Shown in pieces: positions 25,663-37,612 of a DNA stretch of 64,000 nucleotides. The position numbers were made by a program, and so were the translations under genes. The notes beneath the pieces were generated by a model. It was not told the DNA's origin. It was given only the letters and a program-made list of their open reading frames with translations, and ran no database searches. The DNA is from CAYVCG01 sp964449985. GTDB taxonomy: Bacteria > Bacillota > Clostridia > Lachnospirales > WRAX01. How positions within the stretch are numbered: position 1 is the first letter of the stretch; each line of letters opens with the position of its first letter. Location of the stretch: contig CAYVCG010000001.1 in the NCBI GenBank assembly GCA_964449985.1, positions 1 through 64,000 of the forward strand, written 5' to 3'.

Positions 25663-27507
25663 ATGAAATTAAAACAACTATTTTGTAAAAATATAGTTCT
25701 TAATCTATTATTTTCTTGGGTTTTGCTTTTTATTGCCGCGATAGCGCTGACTTCAGTTATGCTATTATTGCAGGTGAATGGCACTCAGGCGCTTAAACTA
25801 GCGCTTTTTTCTAATCCGTTAATACTGGTTTTGAATTTATTGCCAGTATTGTTGTTTATGGTGTTGCTATTTTTTGCAACGGGAAATCTGGTTATTTCCG
25901 TTGGAGTTGTGGGATTTATTGCCATAGTAATGTCTATCGTAAACAGATTTAAAATGATATTTCGCAATGATCCATTTATGCCATGGGATATTATGCTGGG
26001 CGGAGAGGTTATGGGCATATCGAAAAGTTTCAGCCCAAAGCTTATTATAGGCACAGCATTGGGGATTTTGCTTATTATTGCCGTTATCGTTTTTGCATTT
26101 ATCTTCATTAAGAATAAAAATATGAATGTTTTAGTGCGCGTTGGTGGTTCTGTTTTGACTGTTGTGGTTATGATTGTTTGCAACAGCCTTCTATATTCTA
26201 ATGCCGGAATAAACGCAAATATGCAAGTCATTGGCAACATTTATAATCAAATGGATCAATACAATTCTAAAGGCTTTTTATACCAGTTTATTTATACATA
26301 TAATACAGGCAAAATAACGATGCCTAAGGATTATGATGAAAGCAAAATTGCAGATTTGTCTGGCAATATGAATATATCTGACAGTGTTAGAGCGCAGAAA
26401 AAGCCACATGTGATTTTGATTTTGGGTGAGGCTTTTTCGGAAATTCCTTCAAGCCATGTATTAAATTATGAAGGGTTTGATGATCCACTTGAAAACTATA
26501 AGGCTATAAAGGCTGAGTCTGACAGTGGATTTCTCGTCGTTCCGAATGTTGGCGGAGGAACAGCGGATACGGAGTTTGATATACTGACGGGCATAAATAC
26601 TAGAAATTTTCGTGGTATGCCGTATTCCAACATGCTCATAACGAAAAATATGAACGGTTTGCCAAATATACTCAAGCAGCTTGGATATAAAACAGCCGCT
26701 TTGCATCCCGGGTATGATTGGTTTTATAATCGTCAAAACGTATTTCCATTTTTGGGATTCGAAACGTTTACCTCGATTTCAAGCTTTAATGAGGCTGATA
26801 ACAAGGGCATGTATATCAATGAAAAGGTTACTTATGACCGCATAATTGATGACTTTAACGATCATTTAAAACAAAACAGCAGCAGCGATCCTTTATTTGA
26901 GCTTGTTATTACGATACAAAACCATGGGCCGTATGAGGGCAAATATGGTTCGTTGGCTGAGAAAAACTTTAATTCTAGCGAACCGCTTGACGAGAGAGAT
27001 GAAAATGCACTGTCAAATTATTTGCTGGGTGTTTCTGATATGGATGAGCAGCTCGGCAGGTTGGTTGATGAAATGAAAAACTCTGATGAACCTGTTGTTA
27101 TCGCTTATTTTGGGGATCATCTTCCGGCATTGAGCTATAATCTATATGATATCCTTTTGCCCAATCCGAATGACACTCCGATTATTGAGAGACTTAGGCT
27201 ATATCGAACGCCTTATTTTATATGGTCAAACGATGCTGCAAAATTGCTTCTAAACGATAACGCAACCATCCCTAATGATATGTCGTCATTCTATTTTGGA
27301 GTAACTTTGTTGGATTATTTGGGCTTTGGGGATGTTGAACCATTTTTTTCCTATTTAAATACTCTTAAAAACGAGATTCCAATAATACTTGAAAACGAAT
27401 ATGTTACAGGTGACGCAATCGTTAATAAAAATGATAAAGAAAACGAGAGGGAAAATCTGTATGAACAATGGTCTTATTACAGGGTGTTCAGCAGCTATGA
27501 TGAATAG
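25663..27507 (+). CDS. LTA-synthase-family membrane sulfatase (phosphoglycerol transferase-like)
   Basis: The 614-residue protein has about five transmembrane helices in residues 10-185 and an extracytoplasmic sulfatase/alkaline-phosphatase-fold domain after residue 245. Metal and catalytic residues are visible: Glu256 (ILGEAFSE), Thr300 in GGGTADTEFD, the HPGYDWFYNR segment, and FGDHLP near residue 485. LtaS-type enzymes polymerise glycerol phosphate onto glycolipid or transfer it to glycans. The GGGTADTEF version resembles the clostridial LTA-synthase-family group rather than the classical LtaS sequence, so the exact acceptor is unknown. A monocistronic arrangement is likely. Confidence 0.88.
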   Translation: MKLKQLFCKNIVLNLLFSWVLLFIAAIALTSVMLLLQVNGTQALKLALFSNPLILVLNLLPVLLFMVLLFFATGNLVISVGVVGFIAIVMSIVNRFKMIFRNDPFMPWDIMLGGEVMGISKSFSPKLIIGTALGILLIIAVIVFAFIFIKNKNMNVLVRVGGSVLTVVVMIVCNSLLYSNAGINANMQVIGNIYNQMDQYNSKGFLYQFIYTYNTGKITMPKDYDESKIADLSGNMNISDSVRAQKKPHVILILGEAFSEIPSSHVLNYEGFDDPLENYKAIKAESDSGFLVVPNVGGGTADTEFDILTGINTRNFRGMPYSNMLITKNMNGLPNILKQLGYKTAALHPGYDWFYNRQNVFPFLGFETFTSISSFNEADNKGMYINEKVTYDRIIDDFNDHLKQNSSSDPLFELVITIQNHGPYEGKYGSLAEKNFNSSEPLDERDENALSNYLLGVSDMDEQLGRLVDEMKNSDEPVVIAYFGDHLPALSYNLYDILLPNPNDTPIIERLRLYRTPYFIWSNDAAKLLLNDNATIPNDMSSFYFGVTLLDYLGFGDVEPFFSYLNTLKNEIPIILENEYVTGDAIVNKNDKENERENLYEQWSYYRVFSSYDE

Positions 27508-27522
27508 TTATTAAGCTTTTAA

Positions 27523-27572
27523 AAACGTTGATTATACGTTCCTTTTGGCAACATATTTAATCAGCGTTTTTT
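27523..27572 (+). terminator. Terminator after the LTA-synthase-like gene
   Basis: AACGTTGATTA pairs with TAATCAGCGTT (one wobble) around a loop of about 23 bases and is followed by TTTTTTG. Confidence 0.7.
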
Positions 27573-27659
27573 GTTGTAAAGAAAAAAATTGGATCAGGTG
27601 TGTAGAAAAATTGACAATATAACTGTTAAATATTTTACGTTGAGTTTATATATATCGTA

Positions 27660-27688
27660 TTGCTTGATTTGTCGTTTTTTGCTATTAT
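27660..27688 (+). promoter_or_regulatory. Possible sigma-A promoter for the Na/Pi cotransporter
   Basis: TTGCTT (27660-27665), 17 bases, TATTAT (27683-27688). A ribosome site ATGGAGG precedes the ATG at 27731. Confidence 0.45.
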
Positions 27689-27730
27689 ATTATTTGGGAT
27701 TTTATTGTTAGCAGATATGGAGGACTTGAT

Positions 27731-29506
27731 ATGGATTTATTTTCGGTATTTAGGCTGCTTGGCGGTTTGGGTTTATTTCTTTATGGGATGTCTGTTATGG
27801 GCAGCTCGCTTGAACGCTTTGCCGGCGGAAAACTCGAAAAGATTTTGGAAACATTTACTAGCAATCCGATAAAAGGTGTTATTTTAGGTGCTATTGTTAC
27901 CGCGATTATTCAATCTTCGTCGGCAACGACAGTTATGACCGTTGGTTTTGTTAACTCCGGAATCATGAACCTGACGCAAGCGATTGGTATCATAATGGGT
28001 TCCAATATCGGAACAACCGTAACAGGATGGATTTTATCTCTCGCTGGTATTGAGAGTTCGAATTTCCTTGTTATGCTATTTATGCCGAAGAATTTTTGTT
28101 TGATATTTGCGGCTATTGGCGCAGGTTTATGTGTTTTCTCAAAGTCTGAAAAGAAAAACAATATAGGTTATATACTTATTGGTTTTACTATACTTATATA
28201 TGGAATGGATTTTATGTCTACAGCGGTTTCGCCGCTTCGTAATGACCCTGGATTCCAGAATCTTTTGGTAATGTTTAAAAACCCGTTTATGGGCGTCTTG
28301 ATTGGTGCTGTTGTTACAGCGATTGTGCAATCATCATCAGCCTCTATAGGTATTTTGCAAGCTATTTCCTCCACTGGTGCAATTACATACTCATCTGCTA
28401 TTCCTATTATTCTTGGCCAAAACATCGGCACATGTGTTACTGCTATGATTTCATCTATTGGCGCTAAACGAGAAGCAAGGCGCGTTGCTTTTGTTCACCT
28501 TTATTTTAATATTATCGGTACTCTTATTTTCCTAACTATTGTTTATCTTATTCAGAACCTTATTGGCTTTGCCTTTTGGAATAATGCTATTCCGGACTAT
28601 GGGATTGCTCTTTTTCATACTATTTTTAACGTATTCTGTACACTTATCTTTTTGCCGTTTACTAAGCTTCTTGCAAAGCTTGCGACAATGACTGTTAAAG
28701 ATAAGGGCGAGCCTGTTGAAGTTATTCCTGGTGTTTCTTTGGATACGCGTTTTCTTTCATCGCCGGGTTTTGCGCTTCAACAATGCAAAAAAACCGTTAC
28801 AACTATGTGTGGTATGATTACTGATAATATTATGCTTTCCGCAGAGACTGTAAAAGTTTTTACGCCGGATAAGCTTGCTGGCATACAGAATGAAGAACAA
28901 AATATAAACCGTATTGCGGATCGTTTAAACGCTTATATTGTTCAGGTTACAAAGCTTCCGCTTTCGACGCAGGAAAGCCGATATATATCGAAGTTGCTGC
29001 ATTCGATCAGAAGCTTGGAGCGTATTGCGGATTCGGCAAAAAGGTTGGCTGAAACTGCAGGGAATGTGTCAGCAAACGGTATTATGTTGTCTGATGAAGC
29101 AGAAGTCGAACTTGAGCATCTCTTAGGTGCGACATGTGAAATGCTTTCGGGTGCTTTAAAGGGATGCGCTGATGATGATGCAAAAGTCGCAGCGGAAATA
29201 TATCCTCTCACTGAGGTCGTTCATATAATGTGTAATACATTTCGGGCGGCTCATATTGAACGCGTAAAACACGCTATGTGTTCGGCTGAGGCTGGTATAT
29301 ATTTTGATGAGCTTTTAGTCTGCTGTGAACATATTGCGGATAGGTCTGCGGCGATTATTATTCAGGTTATATCTCTTAAAGATGATAATTATAGAAGCCA
29401 AGAATATATAGAGAGCATTCATATGGAAAGCAGCGAAGAGTTTCGTGAAAACTATAATGCATTTAAAGATAAATATTTGCAGAACGCTGTTTTGCCGGCG
29501 AATTAA
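27731..29506 (+). CDS. Na+/phosphate cotransporter (NptA-like) with PhoU-like C-terminus
   Basis: The 591-residue protein has two inverted membrane repeats, each with the substrate motif QSSSA (ATAIIQSSSATTVM near residue 58, and VTAIVQSSSASIGI near residue 200). About eight hydrophobic helices extend to residue 330. A cytoplasmic helical region of about 230 residues resembles PhoU domains (HSIRSLERIADSAKRLAE). It should import phosphate, or a similar anion, with sodium. No pho regulon genes are adjacent. The next gene follows after 36 bases and may be co-transcribed. Confidence 0.9.
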   Translation: MDLFSVFRLLGGLGLFLYGMSVMGSSLERFAGGKLEKILETFTSNPIKGVILGAIVTAIIQSSSATTVMTVGFVNSGIMNLTQAIGIIMGSNIGTTVTGWILSLAGIESSNFLVMLFMPKNFCLIFAAIGAGLCVFSKSEKKNNIGYILIGFTILIYGMDFMSTAVSPLRNDPGFQNLLVMFKNPFMGVLIGAVVTAIVQSSSASIGILQAISSTGAITYSSAIPIILGQNIGTCVTAMISSIGAKREARRVAFVHLYFNIIGTLIFLTIVYLIQNLIGFAFWNNAIPDYGIALFHTIFNVFCTLIFLPFTKLLAKLATMTVKDKGEPVEVIPGVSLDTRFLSSPGFALQQCKKTVTTMCGMITDNIMLSAETVKVFTPDKLAGIQNEEQNINRIADRLNAYIVQVTKLPLSTQESRYISKLLHSIRSLERIADSAKRLAETAGNVSANGIMLSDEAEVELEHLLGATCEMLSGALKGCADDDAKVAAEIYPLTEVVHIMCNTFRAAHIERVKHAMCSAEAGIYFDELLVCCEHIADRSAAIIIQVISLKDDNYRSQEYIESIHMESSEEFRENYNAFKDKYLQNAVLPAN

Positions 29507-29542
29507 AGTTTTATCTAACCTGATGGTTAAGGAGTTAATAAA

Positions 29543-30835
29543 ATGAAAAGTTTCTACGATGCAATTAAAGAAAAAGTATTCCTTTATGATGGAGCAAAGG
29601 GTGTTATGCTCCAAGATCGTGGATTGTGCGGAGAAGAAGCCGCTGAATCCTGGAATATCTCTAAACCCGATGAAGTGAAAAATGTTTATGAACAATATAT
29701 AACCGCTGGTTCCGATGTTATACAGACTAACACGTTTTCCGGCAATAAAATAGCTTTGGAAAAACACGGACTTGGTGAAAAAGTCTATGAAATAAATTTT
29801 GAGGGTGTACGTTTAGCAAAGGATGCGGCTGGGGATAGGCGTTATGTTACTGCATCCGTGGGTCCGACGGGAGGTTTTTTAGAGCCTGCGGGCGACTTTT
29901 CGTTTGAAAGTATTTACGATTCATTTGTCATTCAGCTTAAAGCTATTGAAGCCGCGGGGGCGGAAATCGTTCATTTTGAAACATTTTCTGATCTTAATGA
30001 ATTGCGGGCGGCTATTCTTGCGGCGGTGGAAAATACAGCTCTTTCAATAATTGCAACAGTTACGTTTAATTCCCCTAATAAGACGCTTTCTGGGAATCCT
30101 TCCGAAGTTTGCGCCATTGTTTGCCAATCTTTGGGTTCTATTATGGTCGGTGCGAACTGTTCTTCCGGGCCTGAAGGGCTTTTAGAACCAATCAAAAATA
30201 TGTATTCTGTGGCTTCTGTCCCTCTTTGCGCAAAAGCGAATGCGGGTATGCCTCAAATTTTAGACGGCAAAACGATATTTGACCAATCTCCGGATAAGTT
30301 TGTTGTGCATACACAGGCCTTTATAGATAATGGTGTACGCCTTATCGGCGGATGTTGCGGAGCAACGCCGGAGCATATAATGGCTATGAGAAGTGTGCTT
30401 GATAATATCAACGTCCCTTCTCTTGATTTAAAGCAGAACACATTTATTGCATCGCCTTATAGATTTGTTGATATGTCTGATAAAAAGTCTTATACTTGCA
30501 AAGAGCTTGATATATGCGAATCTGGGCTTGCTGATGGGTTTTTAAGCGGAGATTATGATGATATAATTGATGCGGCGATTGAGCTGGATGATTGTGATGA
30601 GGACGTTTTATTAATTGATTTTGGTGATTGTGGCACCTCTGATGTTTGGGACTTTGTTAGCAATTTTTGCCTAATGGTTAAGATGCCTTTAATTGTGAAA
30701 TCACTATCATCTCAGTTTTTGCAAAAGTTTTTACGCTATTATCCAGGCACGGTTGGGGTTGTTATTAATGATGATCTTGCGAGTGATGTTAATTTGTTTA
30801 AACGTTATGGAGCTTTAATTATTGATGAATTATAA
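29543..30835 (+). CDS. Homocysteine S-methyltransferase-domain protein (MetH N-terminal module)
   Basis: Residues 1-295 form a zinc-dependent homocysteine methyltransferase barrel: FLYDGAKGVMLQDRG, QTNTFSGN, VGANCSSGPEG with the first zinc Cys, and GGCCGATPEHI with the other two. It would methylate homocysteine to methionine. Residues 300-430 are an extra region I do not recognise, rich in Asp and without cobalamin motifs. The folate and B12 modules of full MetH are absent here and must be separate proteins if it is a methionine synthase. The spacing suggests an operon with the cotransporter. Confidence 0.85.
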   Translation: MKSFYDAIKEKVFLYDGAKGVMLQDRGLCGEEAAESWNISKPDEVKNVYEQYITAGSDVIQTNTFSGNKIALEKHGLGEKVYEINFEGVRLAKDAAGDRRYVTASVGPTGGFLEPAGDFSFESIYDSFVIQLKAIEAAGAEIVHFETFSDLNELRAAILAAVENTALSIIATVTFNSPNKTLSGNPSEVCAIVCQSLGSIMVGANCSSGPEGLLEPIKNMYSVASVPLCAKANAGMPQILDGKTIFDQSPDKFVVHTQAFIDNGVRLIGGCCGATPEHIMAMRSVLDNINVPSLDLKQNTFIASPYRFVDMSDKKSYTCKELDICESGLADGFLSGDYDDIIDAAIELDDCDEDVLLIDFGDCGTSDVWDFVSNFCLMVKMPLIVKSLSSQFLQKFLRYYPGTVGVVINDDLASDVNLFKRYGALIIDEL

Positions 30836-30842
30836 GAACTTT

Positions 30843-30877
30843 AAAAGGGCCACTGTGTGAAAACAGTTGGCCCTTTA
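30843..30877. terminator. Bidirectional terminator between the methyltransferase and SASP genes
   Basis: AAAGGGCCACTGT pairs with ACAGTTGGCCCTTT around a GTGAAA-type loop, with A/T runs on both flanks. The genes on either side converge. Confidence 0.8.
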
Positions 30878-30905
30878 TGTATGCTATGTTGTATGCTATA
30901 TTATT

Positions 30906-31112
30906 TTAAAAGCCACCATTTTGGGCCATTTGCCTTTCTTGGGCTTCAATCATCTTTTTAACCATATATCCGCCTACTGATCCGTTTTGATAAGAAGTAA
31001 GGTCACCGTTATAACCCTTTGAAAGCGGCACGCCGATTTCGTTAGCAACCTCGTATTTAAAACGGTTCAATGCTTCTAATGCGCCAGGAACTGCTTTTCT
31101 GTTTTTTGACAT
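30906..31112 (-). CDS. Alpha/beta-type small acid-soluble spore protein
   Basis: The 68-residue protein has ALEALNRFKYEVANEIGV and SKGYNGDLTSYQNGSVGG followed by MVKKMIEAQE, the two conserved blocks of alpha/beta SASPs. These coat and protect DNA in spores and are degraded by the Gpr protease at germination, the cut site lying in the EIGV block. AGGAGGTGAGTATT precedes the ATG at 31112; the longer reading from 31121 is disfavoured. It demonstrates that the organism forms endospores. Confidence 0.96.
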   Translation of the reverse strand: MSKNRKAVPGALEALNRFKYEVANEIGVPLSKGYNGDLTSYQNGSVGGYMVKKMIEAQERQMAQNGGF

Positions 31113-31132
31113 AATACTCACCTCCTTAATAC

Positions 31133-31162
31133 TATTATGCGGAGAGCGAGTTGTTTGTATGC
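31133..31162 (-). promoter_or_regulatory. Sigma-G-like forespore promoter of the SASP gene
   Basis: On the minus strand GCATA (31158-31162), 18 bases, CATAATA (31133-31139). This fits the sigma-G/F consensus GHATR-N17/18-CATWHTA. SASP genes are classic sigma-G targets. Confidence 0.6.
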
Positions 31163-31231
31163 TGGTAATTATAGCAACGTTAAAAACAGATTGCGTTTTT
31201 TATGATGCAACTATTTTTGCAGGTATTTACA

Positions 31232-31750
31232 CTAATATTTTTGGTTTATATAACCATCAATAAGAGAAGTTCTTGTTTCTTCAATAAAAACCCTTTCATT
31301 ACGCAATCTTTCCAGAATTATTTCGCTTTTGGAATGCAAAATCATTTCGTATTTATTTATTATAATTTCAAAAAGCTTACCTTTTAAATGTTTTGAACGC
31401 ACGACAATAAAATATGCGCTAATATTATTATAATCCAAAAGAGACAAAACTTTCAGCGTTGCTGCGTCCTTTTTTTGGTAAAAAAATTCCGCTTGTTCCA
31501 AGCTTTCGCGTTTAAGCTCATAATCATCAAATCCGGAGCTTTTAACACGAGAATTTTTTGCCATGGCGTTATAATATTGGTAATTAAACAAACCTTTTTC
31601 GACGGTGTCTATATTCTTAAACGGTTTTATATCTAAGCTTAAAACCGCATCCAAGTTATAACTCAAATATTCTGACTTTGTTAAATCGCCTTTTATATAT
31701 TGATTTATTAAGCCTTGCCTATACATAAAGTATTTTTCTAGTTTGTTCAA
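31232..31750 (-). CDS. Conserved-type hypothetical protein, 172 residues
   Basis: I do not recognise this family with certainty; it resembles uncharacterised clostridial proteins of the DUF6648 kind, from memory only. The protein is soluble, helical and rich in Tyr, Lys and Glu, beginning MNKLEKYFMYRQGLINQYIKG. There are no cysteines, signal peptide or membrane helices. Codon use is like the neighbours. It stands alone between the SASP gene and a plus-strand gene. The coding potential over the whole length and start context support it as a real gene. Confidence 0.65.
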   Translation of the reverse strand: MNKLEKYFMYRQGLINQYIKGDLTKSEYLSYNLDAVLSLDIKPFKNIDTVEKGLFNYQYYNAMAKNSRVKSSGFDDYELKRESLEQAEFFYQKKDAATLKVLSLLDYNNISAYFIVVRSKHLKGKLFEIIINKYEMILHSKSEIILERLRNERVFIEETRTSLIDGYINQKY

Positions 31751-31868
31751 GGGAAAACACCTTTTCTATTTTTTACAAGTAGCTTTGTCTTTAAAAAATG
31801 GTATAATTATTTGCAGATATAAATAATCACGTTTTAAATAGTTATGTGATAATTTGGGGAGTGATATT

Positions 31869-32300
31869 ATGAATCTGCCGGCCGAAAATAAATTAAAGCC
31901 GAGCAATTTCTGGGAACTGTATAAAAGCGAAATTGCACCTCGGCTTCGGGAAATTGATATTTTTGTTAAATCAATGGAAGAATGCGCAACTGTTAGCGAA
32001 GTCGCTTGTGCGCTTTCTATTTCTGAGGACGAAGTTTTACATATTATGAATGACTATGGTATTTCTGAAATAAATAAAAAAACATTTTTTGTTATTATGG
32101 AAAATGGAACAAGCAGTATCTGCAAATTATTTAAACGCGAATGCGATATGCATTCACCATTTGTTTATACCAAGCAAGATATCGCGTATATTTATGGGTT
32201 GGACATCAATCTTGTAAACCTTGCTTGCGATCAGCTTGGTATAGCAGAAGCTACTGCATATACACTGCCCTTACTATTTTCGCACATACCTGTGGTTTGA
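31869..32300 (+). CDS. Hypothetical protein, 143 residues, possible helix-turn-helix
   Basis: Unrecognised. The segment ATVSEVACALSISEDEVLHIMNDYGI (about residues 39-64) has the spacing of a helix-turn-helix: helix, turn at 'LSI', second helix. Another helical pair is repeated near the C-terminus (YTKQDIAYIYGLDINLVNLACDQLGI). This suggests two similar DNA- or protein-binding units and may be an internal duplication. The ATG at 31869 follows GGGGAGTG. It lies next to a convergent DJ-1-family gene, with no terminator in the five-base gap. Confidence 0.6.
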   Translation: MNLPAENKLKPSNFWELYKSEIAPRLREIDIFVKSMEECATVSEVACALSISEDEVLHIMNDYGISEINKKTFFVIMENGTSSICKLFKRECDMHSPFVYTKQDIAYIYGLDINLVNLACDQLGIAEATAYTLPLLFSHIPVV

Positions 32301-32305
32301 GACCT

Positions 32306-32854
32306 TTAGGCTATGAGGCCCACTTTTATTTTTTCTGAAACATTTATTCCTTTTAGTATTTCGACAAGCTTTAAGCCAAACACAACGGATGTTCCTGGGC
32401 CTTTTGAGGTTATAAACTTTCCGTCTAAAACTACGGAGTCACTTGTTATAATAGCGCCATGCAATCTATTTTCGAATGATGGGAAGCATGTAGCTTTTTT
32501 ACCAACCAACAGGTTCAATTCACCAAATACGACAGGAGCAGCGCATATGGCTGCAAGATACTTGCCATCATCATGATATTTTTTAATTAGGGAAAGCAAG
32601 CCCTTGTGCTTGAGGTAGTTCGCATGTCCTGGGCCGCCGGGGAGCACGAGCATTTTAGCTGCGTTTTGATTTATATTTTCAAACAATTCATCTGATTTAA
32701 CGCATATGCCATGAGAGCCTATAACATATTCATTCCCCGTTAGGGATACGGATATTACATTTATATCCCCTCTTCTTAAAATATCCAGGGTTGTTATTGC
32801 TTCCGTTTCTTCAAAGCCTTCGGTCAGAAAAAGGTATGCATCATAGCTTTCCAT
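32306..32854 (-). CDS. DJ-1/PfpI-family protein
   Basis: The 182-residue protein has the DJ-1 fold signatures: Glu15/Glu16 in TEGFEETEAI, LPGGPGH, and the nucleophile elbow AAICAAP with Cys104. Relatives act as stress-related chaperones, deglycase-like enzymes or the ThiJ group. The sequence EGFEETEAITTLDILRRG closely follows the DJ-1/ThiJ subfamily. The exact role is unknown. A ribosome site AAAGGAGG precedes the ATG, and a strong terminator for secG lies upstream of it. Confidence 0.88.
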   Translation of the reverse strand: MESYDAYLFLTEGFEETEAITTLDILRRGDINVISVSLTGNEYVIGSHGICVKSDELFENINQNAAKMLVLPGGPGHANYLKHKGLLSLIKKYHDDGKYLAAICAAPVVFGELNLLVGKKATCFPSFENRLHGAIITSDSVVLDGKFITSKGPGTSVVFGLKLVEILKGINVSEKIKVGLIA

Positions 32855-32904
32855 AGATTTAACCTCCTTTCATTAACAAAAAAACCAATTTTTTAGACAT
32901 ACAC

Positions 32905-32952
32905 AAAAACCTACTTTTAAAATGGATTATCCTGTTTTTAAAGTAGGTTTTT
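32905..32952. terminator. Terminator between secG and the DJ-1 gene
   Basis: AAAAACCTACTTTTAAAA pairs with TTTTTAAAGTAGGTTTTT around a short loop. On the minus strand it follows secG by about 35 bases. Confidence 0.8.
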
Positions 32953-32985
32953 ATATTTTAGTTAAACTTGTGTTAAAACAGCGGC

Positions 32986-33231
32986 TTATTTAATAACGTT
33001 TAAAGCCAAGCAGAGGATCATAAAAGCTGCACCGCAGATCTTTGTATATTTCTCTAAAGTACCTTCTAAAGATCGGCCTTTGTTTTTATCCCAATATGTT
33101 TGAGAAGAACCCATGCCGGACAAACTCCCCGAAAGGCCTGTCGCACGTTTCTTTTGCAATAATATCATAACATTAACCGCAAGGCACAATGCGATAACCA
33201 AAGCTGTTAGGATAATAGCGAGAGTACTCAT
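32986..33231 (-). CDS. secG: Preprotein translocase subunit SecG
   Basis: The 81-residue protein has two membrane helices (about 3-24 and 62-79) joined by a Gly/Ser-rich loop (GLSGSLSGMGSSQTYW), the normal SecG layout. It assists SecYE in protein export. The AGGAGGTGTTTCATCG site precedes the ATG. It is a single gene; the secreted or membrane proteins in this window depend on its translocon. Confidence 0.93.
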   Translation of the reverse strand: MSTLAIILTALVIALCLAVNVMILLQKKRATGLSGSLSGMGSSQTYWDKNKGRSLEGTLEKYTKICGAAFMILCLALNVIK

Positions 33232-33411
33232 CGATGAAACACCTCCTATGTTTTTAATTTATCATACCCATAAAAACTTTTATTATTTTATCACAAACGT
33301 TGGTATATAGCAATAGGTTTTTTTATTATTTTTATGGGTAAAAGCTGTAACATTAATTTTCCGCTATTACAGGAATAAGGGTCTTAGAGCCGGTGGTAAA
33401 AAACAATAAAA
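33232..33411. other. Non-coding stretch upstream of secG
   Basis: AT-rich sequence holding the secG ribosome site and presumably its promoter. It ends in three tandem AAAAAACAAT units (about 33398-33426), which on the minus strand form the T-tracts after the structured element described next. No gene is seen. Confidence 0.5.
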
Positions 33412-33552
33412 AACAATAAAAAACAAGCCCGTTTATGGGCTGTAGAGCAAGATAGCCCTTGTGAGGGGCGGTTTGTGGCAACTATGAGGTTGTAAGACCT
33501 TTCGGAAGATCCTTAGGCTTTGCCAGTAACCGCCCTTACAGGGCTACAGCAG
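33412..33552 (-). ncRNA. Candidate structured RNA or structured repeat element downstream of nifJ
   Basis: Read on the minus strand, CTGTAG / CTACAG, AGCCCT / AGGGCT, GGGCGGTT / AACCGCCC and TGGCAA / TTGCCA form a long nested stem (33440-33552). A small inner hairpin closes it (GATCTT-CCGA-AAGGTC). It is followed by an intrinsic terminator: AGCCC-ATAAA-CGGGCT then GTTTTTTATTGTTTTTT. A possible promoter, TTGCTG, 17 bases, TATAAA, overlaps the 3' end of nifJ. It could be an independent small RNA, a processed nifJ 3' UTR, or a non-coding mobile element. I recognise no named family. Confidence 0.5.
33425..33441 (-). terminator. Terminator at the end of the structured element
   Basis: On the minus strand AGCCC-ATAAACGGGCT forms a compact hairpin followed by GTTTTTTATTGTTTTTTATTG. 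Confidence 0.65.
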
Positions 33553-33553
33553 A

Positions 33554-33572
33554 CCACCGATTAGACCGGTGG
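33554..33572 (-). terminator. Hairpin just after nifJ, no U-tract
   Basis: CCACCG (33554-33559) pairs with CGGTGG (33567-33572), 17 bases beyond the nifJ stop codon. No T-run follows on the minus strand. A partial second copy (on the minus strand CCACCGGCTCTAA) lies at about 33384-33396, beyond the structured element. Confidence 0.5.
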
Positions 33573-33588
33573 CCCTGAATTTATAATA

Positions 33589-37184
<3,596 letters not shown>

Positions 37185-37422
37185 CAATCCACACGCTTTA
37201 TTTTTACAACATTATCGCTGCGAAAACAATTTTATAAACTATTCTACAAACACTTGCGTATACAATAATAATTATAGTCATATTTGAACCAATTAGAAGT
37301 ATTTAAAAAATATTTGTATTTAAAAAGCTTTACCATGTTATTAAAATTTGATATTATTTGTAAAGTGATATATATAGATTTTGCTAAATCTATTAAATTT
37401 ATTTATTTAAATAAGTTCAGCC

Positions 37423-37541
37423 TGTCGACAATATAATAGAGCAATAATGACGCACAATGCGCGCCCCTACAGAAATTCGGGTTTTATGCCTTTGTATGGG
37501 CGAGCTTTGCCATCCGTTAGAAATTTTAGCATTTGTGGGCA
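37423..37541 (+). repeat. Dispersed MITE-like repeat, copy B
   Basis: It begins TGTCGACAAT and ends TTTGTGGGCA, with the core GACGCACAATGCGCGCCC, CTACAGAAATTCGGGTTTTA and CCGTTAGAAATTTTAGCATT shared with copies C and D. Length is 119 bases. The AT-rich sequences on both sides (around 37394-37416 and 37545-37566) look alike but are too low in complexity to prove a duplication. Confidence 0.8.
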
Positions 37542-37612
37542 TCGTTAATTTATTTAAAATAAAGTTATTTTCTTACTTTATGTTATCTTAAAATTTTTAG
37601 GAGGAATTATGT

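Noticed and set aside
33412..33552. 6S RNA as identity of the structured element
   Set aside because: A long rod with a terminator is suggestive, but I cannot confirm the conserved 6S bubble or length, so I leave it unnamed.
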